64,000 nt of DNA from Hybos culiciformis. Its lineage: Eukaryota; Arthropoda; Insecta; Diptera; Hybotidae. Shown here piece by piece: positions 1-10,200 of this stretch. The notes under the pieces are model-generated. The model ran no database searches. It was not told the DNA's origin and worked only from the letters and a program-made list of their open reading frames with translations. The stretch spans positions 138,357,308-138,421,307 of the forward strand of contig OZ023273.1 in the NCBI GenBank assembly GCA_964007475.1, written 5' to 3'. Within the stretch, counting starts at the first letter, position 1; each line of letters opens with the position of its first letter. Position numbers and translations under genes: made by a program.

Positions 1-129
1 GATATATAATATAATAAGTTTTTCTTTACGACAGGGGAATGACAAGAAAACCAAAGGACAACTTTAAATGTTATCTACGGAAAAAACAAATGATGGTATT
101 TCATCAATTGTTAATTTTTTAGGTTTATA

Positions 130-880
130 TGACAGTAATTAATAATTTCAATGGGTTGGGGTCTAAGTCCCGGAAGCCAAAATCCCGAGTACAAAAGCCC
201 GAAAAAAATCCCGGAAGATAAAATCACGGAAGCCAAAATCCTGGAAAACAAAATCACGGAAACCAAAATCCCGGATAGACAAATGCCCGGAAACCAGAAA
301 ACAGCAGGGATAAAATCCCGGAAATTTTAATTTAGAAGAAAAAATTAACTGCGGGGCTTCAGGGATTTAAACCTCCTTTTTCGCAACCTAACCGATGGCT
401 ACGCGGGCCAAAGTCTTTTCGCGTGTCCCTGCGGGGCTTCAGGGATTAAAACCTCCTTTTTCGCAACCTAACCCGTGGCTACGCGAGCTAAAGTCTTTTC
501 GTGTGTCCCTGAGGGGCTTCAGGGATTAAAACCTCCTTTTTCGCAACCTAACCCATGGCTACGCGAGCCAAAGTCTTTTTGTGTGTCCCTGCGGAGCTTC
601 AGGGATTAAAACCTCCTTTTTCGCAACCTAATCCATGGCTACGCCAGCCAAAGTCTTTTCGTGTGTCCCTCCGGAGCTGCAGGGATTAAAACCTCCTTTT
701 TCGCAATCTAATCCATGGCTACGCGAGCCAAAGTCTTTTCGTGTGTCTTCAGGGATTAAAACCCTATTTTTATCGCAACATAGTCCATTGCTACGAGAGC
801 TGAAGTGTTCCTGCGGGGCTTTAAATTAAAACCTCCGGGATTACGTCTTTTCGGATTTCAGGTTCCGGGATGTACTTTCA
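130..880. repeat. Composite minisatellite element, copy 1
   Basis: It opens at about 150 with short units around AAAATCCCGGAAGCC and then changes at 351 to about five and a half copies of an exact-length 80-bp unit (starts at 351, 431, 511, 591, 671) containing CTCCTTTTTCGCAACC and CAAAGTCTTTTCG. It ends with GGGATT-type units in the opposite orientation. The unit is much richer in G+C than its surroundings. It is not coding: 80 is not a multiple of three. Confidence 0.85.
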
Positions 881-1691
881 AACCATGAAAAAAAAATAAA
901 AAATTTATATGGCAAACCAAGTACCAAACACAGAACGAACCCATTTTTTTCTGCAAATATGGAATTCTGTGTTTGTAACCTGAAGTGTAGCGAAGTTATA
1001 ACCTGAAGTGTATCGAAGTTATAAGGACATAGAAAATCGCTGTTTAGAGGAAATGACCCATTTATTGATTTATGTAACCAAATTATAAATAATGAATAGA
1101 AAAAGAATTGAAAAAAAACAAAATAAAATAATCAAATTAAAAATGCATAAAAAATTCAATTATACACTCGAAGCTGGACTGACCTACCAAGCTAGCGGAG
1201 TTTCACGATGGGCAGTGCCAAATCCGTTGTCTGAAATTTGAGTGTTTCCGTTAACCGAGCTGTTAACTTTTTTTTAAGCGTAGAAAATTTTTATAATATT
1301 AATAAAAATTTTGATTTCCCGGTCCTAAATTATTCCCAGTCACAGCGATATTTTTCTCACTTTATGCTCCACAAATTCATCAATAAATCAACAAAATTAA
1401 TTTTTCTTGTGCTCACTTTCAATACATACTAAAATTTGAATAATATACAAAATAATCTTATTTGGCTTGTCACAATCGACGATTTTTTCTGTATTAAAAG
1501 AGTAGCAGACAACTGAAAATTAGTTTAAAATATTACATGTAAAAAAATTATTTAGTATTTTGGTGCCCCCAAATCGTGGTGCCCTAGGCAATTGCCTAAT
1601 TTGCCTGCGGTGTAATACGCCGCTGCGAGAACCTAACAAAAATGAACTACGACCTAAAAAAAAAAATAAAATTTTTAGGTCCTACACTCTA

Positions 1692-2479
1692 TACCTTTTC
1701 AACTTCAAATTGGAAATAATCATTTTAAAATTGGAAATAATCATTTTCAAAATCGAAATAATCAATTTCAAATTGGAAATATTCATTTTCAAAATGGAAA
1801 TAATCCTTTTCAAAATGGAATTAATCATTTTCAAAATGGAAATAATCATTTTCAAATTGGAAATTAATTTTAAAATAGTAAGGTAGCAAGCCAGATACGC
1901 TCAAATAGTGTTTGAAGTTTTTTATTAGTTGCATCTTTGCCAAAAAGTGAAATACATAAAAAAAATGTCGTACATTATGAAATGGGAACCTGATAATGTT
2001 AAAAAGCAAATTTGTGCTTTATAAAACAACTTTCCATCCATTAACCCACCAATGTCGTTTTCACTCCTAAAGTTTTTGAGAGCGCTCTCCAATCCCCACC
2101 ACAATGTTGTGTAAAACACAAATTTTATTTTTAACATTATCAGGTTCCCATTTCTCAATGTACGACATTTTTTTAAACAAAAATATTTTTTTTATATATT
2201 GCATTTTTTGGCAAAGATGCAACTAATAAAAAACTTCAAACACTGTTTGATCGATCTGGCTTGCTACCTTACTATTTTAAAATTAATTTCCAATTCGAAA
2301 ATGATTATTTCCATTTTGAAAATGATTAATTTCATTTTGAAAATGATTATTTCTATTTTGAAAATGATTATTTCTATTTTGAAAATGATTATTTCCAATT
2401 TGAAATTGATTATTTCCATTTTGAAAATGATTATTTCCAATTTGAAAATTATTATTTTCAATTTGAAGTTGAAAAGGTA
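1692..2479. mobile_element. 788-bp foldback element nested in the left MITE
   Basis: Termini TACCTTTTCAACTTC and GAAGTTGAAAAGGTA form near-perfect inverted arms (about 1692-2005 and 2130-2479). Each arm holds a tandem array of a roughly 21-bp unit, GGAAATAATCATTTTCAAAA. Removing the element and one TA restores the uninterrupted host terminus CACTCTAGAAAATCGATAG, so the insertion duplicated TA. Open frames here (repeats of Glu-Ile-Ile-Ile-Phe-Lys) are products of the array and are not genes. Confidence 0.75.
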
Positions 2480-3233
2480 TAGAAAATCGATAGTTTTGGT
2501 CGTAATTTTACGTCGATTATAATGGTAATTTTTGATGTAATATTACCCTCGTTATTTAAGATTCAACTGATAAAGGCGTAAAAAAAATAAAAATCACAAA
2601 AAATTGTAAAATTGTAAAAGTTGTGTATTTTTTACATTAAAAATGAGGGTAAATTTATTCGTCTTTGTTTAAAAATTTACTCTTTTTGTATAAATTTACC
2701 CTTGTTGGCTTAAAAATATGCACTGCTTGGTTTAAACTTAAAATTTTTGACTTAAAAATATAAGCTCCTTGGTGTAAGCTAACACTCCTTGGTTTAATTA
2801 TCTGAACTCCCTGTTGTTAACTTTCATCCTGTGGCTTAATAATATGTGCTCTGATATAAATTTACATTATATGGTTAATGTGTACACTCCAGGTGTAAAT
2901 TTAAACTTTGGGTTTACTCTGATGTACTAGTCGTAAGTTGTAAGCATATTGTAAATCGCCAACACACCACACAGAAAATGTGTATACCAAATCTATGTTT
3001 TCAATAAGAAGAAATTAGAAAAGAAAATAATAATAAAAAAAAATTAACAAAAAATTAAAAAAAAAAAATTCAAAAGAAAAATAATTAAAAAAAAAAAAAA
3101 AATTCAAAAAAAAAAAAAAATTCAAAAAAAAAAAAAATTCAAAAAAAAAAAAAAAATTGCAAAAAAAACATTATAAAAAAATTCAAAAAAAGAAAAAAAA
3201 AAAAAATCCAAAAAATTTTTTATTTAATTTTTC

Positions 3234-3306
3234 TTATGCCGTCTTCGGGATTCGAACCTGCGTCCCTAGCATTGTAATCCGCCAACGCTACCACTAAGCC
3301 ACGGTA
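3234..3306 (-). repeat. tRNA-derived SINE head
   Basis: Read on the minus strand it has an A box TGGCTTAGTGG and a B box GGTTCGAATCC at tRNA spacing, then GAAGACGGCATAAGAA and A-rich sequence. No convincing acceptor stem can be drawn, so it is a tRNA-like SINE or tRNA relic and not a functional tRNA gene. Confidence 0.65.
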
Positions 3307-4028
3307 TTAAAATTTAAATATTTTTTACGTCTTTTTGGTGTAAATTTAAATTACAACCTTTAGGCGTAATTTTTTGTTTAATATTACGACTTTATGCTTA
3401 AATTTTCTCTATTGGAAGTAATTTTGCGTTAATTTCGCGTAAACTTTGATGTAAAATTATTCTTTTCTAGAGTAATTTTATGTTACACCAAAATGCGTAA
3501 ATATTTTGTGTTACACATGCAGAGTAAATTTACCACGATTATCGATGGTAATAAATTGCCACCGATAATCGTGGTAATTTTACATCAAAAACTTTCTAGA
3601 GTGTAGTTAATTTCGCTTTTATGTTCTTAGTTCATTTTTTTTAGGTTCTGGTCCATTTTTTTTTAGGTCCTAGTTCATTTAAAAAATTTTTAATTTTTTT
3701 TTAGGTCCTAGTTCATTTTTTGCTTTTAGATTCTACACTCTAGAAAGTTTTTGATGTAAAATTACCACGGTATCGATGGCAATTTATTACCATCGATAAT
3801 CGTGATAAATTTACTCTGCATGTGTAACACAAAATATTTACGCATTTTGGTGTAACATAAAATTACTCTAGAAAAGAATAATTTTACATCAAAGTTTACG
3901 CGATTAACGCAAAATTACTTCCAATAGAGAAACTTTAAACATAAAATTGTAATATTAAACAAAAAATTACGCCAAAAGGTTGTAATTTATATTTACACCA
4001 AAAAGACGTAAAAAATTTTTAAATTTTA

Positions 4029-4097
4029 ATACCGTGGCTGAGTGGTAGCGTTGGCGGATTACAATGCACGCAGGTTCGAATCCCGAAGACGGAATAA
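4029..4097 (+). repeat. tRNA-derived SINE head
   Basis: This is the same family as at 3234, with A box TGGCTGAGTGG and B box GGTTCGAATCC. It is the mirror copy within the right-hand MITE, and a few bases are missing before the B box. Confidence 0.65.
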
Positions 4098-4269
4098 GAA
4101 GAATTAAATTAATTTATTTTTAACATATTTTTATTGAATTTTTTTTTGAATTTTGTATTTTATTTTTTTCAAATTTTTTATTTTTTTTTTTTGTTGATTT
4201 TTTACTTTTTTTTTTTATTTTTTTTATTATTATTTTTTTTTCTAATTTCTTCTTATTGAATTTTTCTTT

Positions 4270-4341
4270 ATGCCGTCTTCGGGATTCGAACCTGCGTCCT
4301 TAGCATTGCAATCAGCCAACACTACCACTCAGCCACGGTAT
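4270..4341 (-). repeat. tRNA-derived SINE head
   Basis: This is a third copy, on the minus strand, with the same boxes. It faces the copy at 4029 across a T-rich stretch, so the pair forms an inverted repeat. Confidence 0.6.
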
Positions 4342-5160
4342 TGAAATTTAAAAACTATATAAAATAGAAAATATAAATTTGGTATACACATTTTCTGTGT
4401 GGTGTGTTGGCGATTTACAATATGCCTACAACTTACGACTCTGATGTACTTTTTTAAATCCCAAAGTTTAAATTTACACCTGGAGTGTACACATTAAACT
4501 ACAGAGTTTAAGTTTACACTGGAGGGTCTATCATTAAACAATAGAATGTAAGTTTACAGCATAGAGTATAACAGTATTAAACCACAGAGTTTAATTTTAC
4601 ACCAGAGAGCTTTCATTATTGAACCACAGATGTAAATTTAGACCAAGTGTGTACAATGTTAAGCAACAAAGCGTATGCTTACAAAACGGCGTGTATATTT
4701 TTAAACCATATAATGTAAATTTATATCAGAGCACATATTATTAAGCCACAGGAAGTAAGTTAACAACAGGGAGTTCAGATAATTAAACCAAGGAGTGTTA
4801 GCTTACACCAAGGAGCTTATATTTTTAAGTCAAAAATTTTAAGTTTAAACCAAGTAGTGCATATTTTTAAGCCAACAAGGGTAAATTTATACAAAAAGAG
4901 TAAATTTTTAAACAAAGGCGAATAAATTTACCCTTATTTTTAATGTAAAAAATACACAACTTGTACAATTTTACTAGTTTTTGTGATTTTTATTTTTTTT
5001 ACGCCATTATCAGTTGAATCTCAAATAATGAGGGTAATATTACATCAAAAATTACCATTATGATCGACGTAAAATTACGACCAAATCTATCGATTTTCTA
5101 GAGTGTCGTTCATTATGTCCTAATTCGTGGCGCCATAGTTTATACTAGAGAATTTGAGTA

Positions 5161-5364
5161 CTAAATGTTTAAATTTAATATATATACACATGGTCCAGTA
5201 GTGTCCAATGTATTATACAATTCTGTATCATCAGCCGGATAATCAATTTCCTTTTGAGTCGATCCACGTTTTCGATCCTGATAAATTTCACCAAAATTAG
5301 GACTTTCATTGAATTTTCCATATTTAGATATTTTCGCATCCATACGTTTTTTGCCAATAAATTC
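5161..5364 (-). CDS. Gene A last exon, copy 2 (duplicate terminal exon)
   Basis: This is a second, diverged copy of the exon at 7227-7021, with the same acceptor, GKKRMDAKISKYGKF, FGEIYQDRKRG and the same ILNLNI-stop ending. It lies in a tandem duplication of about 380 bp that also includes the flanking TAATTCGTGGCGCC motif. The conserved Arg of the FR motif is Gly here and several basic residues differ, so it may be decaying. It could be an extra repeat spliced after copy 1 (both are phase 0), an alternative terminal exon, or unused. Confidence 0.5.
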   Translation of the reverse strand, partial: EFIGKKRMDAKISKYGKFNESPNFGEIYQDRKRGSTQKEIDYPADDTELYNTLDTTGPCVYILNLNI

Positions 5365-5531
5365 CTGTAACATAATTATGTAAGTTTTAATTTTTTTTTC
5401 ATTTAATAAACATTTTGTGTCATACATGGGGAAATCACGGAAAATTTTTTAATTTTTTTTTAGGTCCTAGTTCATTTTTGGCTTTTATGTTCTAGTTCAT
5501 TAGGTACTAATTCGTGGCGCCATAGTTTATA

Positions 5532-7005
5532 CCACACGTTTTCCAAGTGTAATTCAGAAAGTATCAATTTTAGTTCAGAAAGTATCAATTGTAATTCAGA
5601 TTAGTCAATTTTAATTCAGAAAGTATCATTCATTCTTAATTCAGATTAGTCAATTTTAATTCATAAAGCGTCAATTGTAATTCAGATTAGTCAATTTTAA
5701 TTCAGAAAGTATCAATTGAACTGTAATTCAGAAAGTATCAATAAAAATCTCAACTGCATATTATTTTTTGAGGACACAATTTTTATTAACTCGTACCTGA
5801 ATTTGTCTGTATATTTCTATACTATTTTCGACACTCTCGTAGACCCACTTTTCGTCATCACAGCGAGCTGAAATTTGGCACACAGGTTCATGTCGCGTGA
5901 CAATTGAAGCTATCAAAATTTGAAGCGGAAATTTCCATGGAAAACCCGGAAAATCGGGAAAAATCATTTGAAAATTTCGTACAAATTTGAGTAGTGATAA
6001 ATCCGTTTTAGGAAAAATGCAAAGTTTTTTGATTTTTCCGAAAAAAATGTCCGGAAATTTCCGACTTTTCCGGAAAATTTTCCGGTAAAAAAGTTTTCTA
6101 AATTATGCAGGATCAAGTTCCCTATCAACTGGCATCATTACTTTCTCTCCGACAATGGTGAAAACTTGCAGAAAATTCATGTAAAACGCTTTTCCGGAGT
6201 TTTTCCGACCAAGGAAGCGTTTGAGCGTTTTGCAACCTGAGACAAAGTTGTAGAGCGAAATGAGTTGCATAAAGTTGCTTTTGCAGAAAACTCCATGGAA
6301 AAAGCGGAAAAATTTTCATCGACATGATTAGTCATAAAATTGTTTTCAAACATCTCCATGCAGCACATAATAACAATTTAGTTAACGTGAAAAAGGCAGA
6401 AAATAAAAATAAGTTAAAAACGAGTTTTCCAAAAAACTGAGGCCAGGCCGCATGAAAAAGTAGAAAATAACTTTTTCTTCACACACAGAGGTGGACTCAG
6501 ATTTTTTGATTAGGACTTTTCTCTTGAATATTCTTGCTCTTCAGGAATCAAATAACTTACTTCCCAATCAAAAAATCTGAGTCCACCTCTGTGTGTGAAG
6601 AAAAAGTTATTTTCTACTTTTTTATGCGGCCTGGCCTCAGTTTTTTGGAAAACTCGTTTTTAACTTATTTTTTATTATTATTTTTTTTTTTTTCAAATTC
6701 TTTGACCTATTCCTAAACATTAACAAAATTTAAATATATGATTTAATGTCGTTTTTTTAAATTCCATTCAGGCTTTCTGAATTACAATTGATATTTTCGG
6801 AATTACAATTGATAGTTTCTGAATTAAAATTGACTAATCTGAATTACAATTGACGCTTTCTGAATTAAAATTTACCAATCTGAATTACAAATGATACTAT
6901 CTGAATTAAAATTGACTAATCTGAATTACAAATGATATTTTCTGAATTAAAATTGACTAATCTGAATTACAATTGATACATTCTGAATTACACTTGGAAA
7001 AGGTG
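5532..7005. mobile_element. 1.47-kb foldback element in the duplicated 3' end of gene A
   Basis: The ends are CCACACGTTTTCCAAG and CTTGGAAAAGGTG, flanked by TA at 5530-5531 and 7006-7007. Both arms contain arrays of TGTAATTCAGA..AGTATCAAT-type units (about 5555-5750, inverted at 6780-7000). The centre (about 6405-6670) is a second, nearly perfect palindrome of about 260 bp. No coding sequence is visible. Confidence 0.75.
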
Positions 7006-7020
7006 TAGAGAATTTGAGAA

Positions 7021-7227
7021 CTAAATGTTTAAATTTAATATATTTACAGAGAGATCAGGTCCTGATGATATGTCCAATGCATCATCAGCCGGATATTTAA
7101 TTTCCTTTTGAGGCAAATTCACTGCGCCACGTATTCGATCCATATAAATTTCACGAAATTCAGGACTTTCATTGAATTTTGCATATTTAGATTCAATCGC
7201 ATCCAAACGTTTGTGGCGAATACATTC
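7021..7227 (-). CDS. Gene A last exon, copy 1 (module 3 basic segment)
   Basis: After a TTACAG acceptor this exon encodes the basic segment with HKRLDAIESKYAKF and FREIYMDRIRGAV, an acidic tail, then a stop at 7021. A GTAAATATATT donor at 7047-7046 would end the exon at 7048, and it aligns with the donor that closes the homologous exon of gene B. In B that donor leads, after 69 bp, to a further coding exon. Here the sequence after the donor runs only about 40 bp before it meets a foldback element at 7005. So either the protein ends by reading through the old donor, or it splices to copy 2 near 5364. Confidence 0.65.
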   Translation of the reverse strand, partial: ECIRHKRLDAIESKYAKFNESPEFREIYMDRIRGAVNLPQKEIKYPADDALDISSGPDLSVNILNLNI

Positions 7228-10200
7228 CTGTAATATAATTATGTAAGTTTTAATTTTTTTTCATTTAATAAACATTGAAGTGGTTTTTGTGTCATATATG
7301 GACAAATCACGGATATATAAACATGTTCGACTGTCGAACAAATTTCGTAGTAAAAACGTGCCCAAAAAATATCCATAGTTTATGTTACACCGCTAGGTTA
7401 AGACGTTTTCGAAGTTGAATAATATTTTTTTAAGGTCTATATAATACAATTTCCATTAAAAGTAAGTTTAGTGGAAGTTTGTTCGATTGTTATACCCCAA
7501 TATAAAAAAAAAATTTCCTGTTTACCTGCATTTTTATTCATTTAAAAATTTTACTTGATGATAAATTTCTCAAAACAAACTATTCCTAATTAATTAATTA
7601 CGTTTTAGTTTATAAATAAAAAAATGTAAACAACTAACCTAGCGGTGGTAAATAGAACTAGGCTTATTTTTTGGGAACAAAAAATTTGTAGTAGATAACC
7701 ATCCTGTTTATATATCCGTTCAGCAAATACATTTATTGAATTTATTGAACGCAACAATCACTCTTAGCCAGGCCCGGATTTACATAACTTTGCGCCCTGA
7801 GTTAATGTTTAGATCTTTATTTTTTAATTTATTAGAATTTTTTTCGTAATTTTATTGTAACAAATTTTTCGAAAACTTCTTCAACCGATATTTTGTCTAA
7901 CATTTTATTTTCTATTGTCTAACATTTTATTTTGTCTAACATTTTATTATCTATTTTCGATCGTAAAAACATTCAATTTTTCATCACGTAAGGTTGATCT
8001 CAAGTAAGTTTTTATTCTTCTCAGTGCAGAAAAAGACCTTTCTGCTGAACAATTGAACAATTGGATGCTGGAGTTGATAAAAATATTCTTAAAATAATTT
8101 CTAAATTTGGATAGACAGCCTGCATATTTTTTTCTTTAATCAATGAATACAAAGCATTTATATTCAAGTTATGCTCTTTTATAGTTTTTAAATATTCTCT
8201 AAACCCGATTCGAAAATTCACGGAACGAATTTTGCGCCCTTTTGAATGTTGCGCCCGTGGCGGTTGCCCCATTTGCCCATAGATAAATCCGGAACTGCTC
8301 TTAGCCTACGAAAGCATCCATGGAGAAAATTCCGACTGATAATATTTTGAAAGTTTCTAACCGATCATAATAAAATTTTGTATGAAAGCGCTTTCGGTAA
8401 AGACGAGTCATAGACTATTCGCCATATATGTGGTTGGGTCTAAAATGCAAAATCCGTGAAAAATTTATATAAAAATAAAATTCACTACTCTTATATCTGA
8501 TCATGCAAAAACCGGGAAAAATATGTAAAAAAAATTACATCCTTACATTCAATCGCAGACTAACTTCTTATGTATGACTGTAGGATAAAATATAGTTCAC
8601 ACCAAGTTCGTGAATAATAATGAAACAAATAAATAAGGAATTTTTTTTTCTTTTAATATATCTTTTATCCGTCCATTAATTACGGAATTTGATGTATTCA
8701 TTAAGCATCGTAAAGTATAAAAAAATACAAAATTATAGTCTTATCCCTGGGATAAACTGATTGCAACGATGTCGGACGGCGAGAAATATCAAAATATAAA
8801 TAATCGCCAACGTTAACTTCGAAACTAGTCGCTTTTGCAAACGTTCACATATGTATATATTTTAATATTACTTGAGTCACATCCGTCGCGTTTAGTTCAT
8901 TCCAGAAGTTATGCTTACTCACAATTTCTATTGGTTCATCCGGTGTATATAAAAATTCTTTATCCAATTTTTTATCTTTGATTTCTCTTTAAAAAAAAAT
9001 TAATCTTTGCGTTAAAAAAACATCAATAAAAAAAAAAATATTACTGTTCTTCCATCATGGCAGCCATCGCTCTATGATCATTGTTACAAAGTCTCACTGC
9101 CGTTTCTAATCGTTCCAAAGCTTTTTTATTTCTTCGATCACGAAGATTATCTTTAAAAGTTTGAATAAGTGCCAAACGTGCTTTCATCTTATTTTCCAGC
9201 TGTATTGATGTATTGAATATATAATAAATTTAAGTTAATTTGCAACAAAAAAAAGAAGAAATTTAAAAAAAAAAATTTTTTTTACATCACTTGGCGTATC
9301 AAACTTTACATTAGCCTCGAATTGTTCCAAATCATCATATAATAATTCCCTCGTTCTTGTTAGTGGTCTTGTAAACCATGGTATTTTAACTTCAGCACTG
9401 GGAGAATCCATAAATTCTTCCTCTGAAGTTGGGATTTCGGTGTCATTGAAGGAACTTGTACTGAAAAAATATTAAGTTTATAAAATCTAAAGCCACTATC
9501 AAGATAAAAAATATTTTAAGTCTATTATATTATACGATCTTCGAATCTTCGAATTTCCGAAAAAACAGTGTAAAAACCTAAAAAAAAAGGAAAACAGTAA
9601 CAATTTCCCACTTATAACGAAATTTTTGACGCTTTTTTCGCATTTAGAGTAGGGTTGCCAAATGGTCTCTTTAAAAGAGAACATGCACTGAGCCAAAAAA
9701 GGCGTACTAAATTTTAGGACTTTTGGCATTAAATCAAGTTCTAGTATTTTTATACACAAAACAACAACAAATACATTTTTTTTATTAAAAAAAAAAATAT
9801 TTTATTAAAAAAAACAATATTTAAGTTCTTTCGGTATCATATCAAGTACAAACTGCGCTAAAATCGTAAAATTAATGCCCAGAGGCATAATTTTTAGTAC
9901 CAACAGAATTAATGTTATTCCAAAAATTCTTGAATTAAAATATTTGAATTTTAATACTATGGCTGAATGGTAGAGTGATGGAATGAAATGCTAAAGACCG
10001 AGGTTCGAATCCCGACGAAGGCATAAGAAAAATGTATACGCTATTTATATTTTCTATTTTATGTACATGAATAATTTTATTACTATGGCCTAATGGTAGA
10101 GTGGTCGATTGAAATGCTAAAGACCGAGGTTCAAATCCCGAAGAGGGCATAAGAAAAATAATAAGAAATTAGAAATAAAATAAATAAAGAAATAAATAAA

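Larger units (their letters stand above)
1684..3605. mobile_element. TA-target MITE, left copy (interrupted)
   Basis: The termini are CACTCTA(GAAAATCGATAG) at 1685 and ..TTTCTAGAGTG ending 3603, flanked by TA on both sides. The sequence is an inverted copy of 3735-5106: segments near 2640-2720 match 4900-4945, and 2990-3300 matches 4029-4400. It contains a tRNA-like SINE at 3234-3306 and A-rich runs at 3000-3220. A foldback element is inserted at 1692-2479. TA targets suggest the Tc1/mariner superfamily; no transposase is visible. Confidence 0.7.
3735..5106. mobile_element. TA-target MITE, right copy (inverted)
   Basis: It starts ACACTCTAGAAAG at 3735 and ends TTTCTAGAGTGT at 5106, in reverse orientation to the left copy, with about 130 bp of T-rich spacer (3606-3734) between the two. 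It includes SINE-like tRNA sequences at 4029-4097 (plus) and 4270-4341 (minus). Extra sequence relative to the left copy lies at about 4110-4360. Confidence 0.7.

Noticed and set aside
351..790. CRISPR-like regular spacing
   Set aside because: The whole 80-bp unit repeats with no unique spacers, and the sequence is eukaryotic.
635..829. Open frame over the 80-bp repeats (also 15037-15297)
   Set aside because: The unit is 80 bp, so the frame rotates through the array; no splice or start context, and the same words appear in all frames.
1560..2522. Several open frames on both strands rich in Ile, Phe, Lys
   Set aside because: They are translations of the 21-bp units in the foldback arms.
3234..4341. 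tRNA genes
   Set aside because: A and B boxes are present but no proper acceptor stem or paired T arm can be drawn.
9935..10150. Minus-strand frame reading MPSSGFEPRSLAF twice
   Set aside because: This is the antisense of the tRNA-like SINE B box, a well-known source of false proteins.
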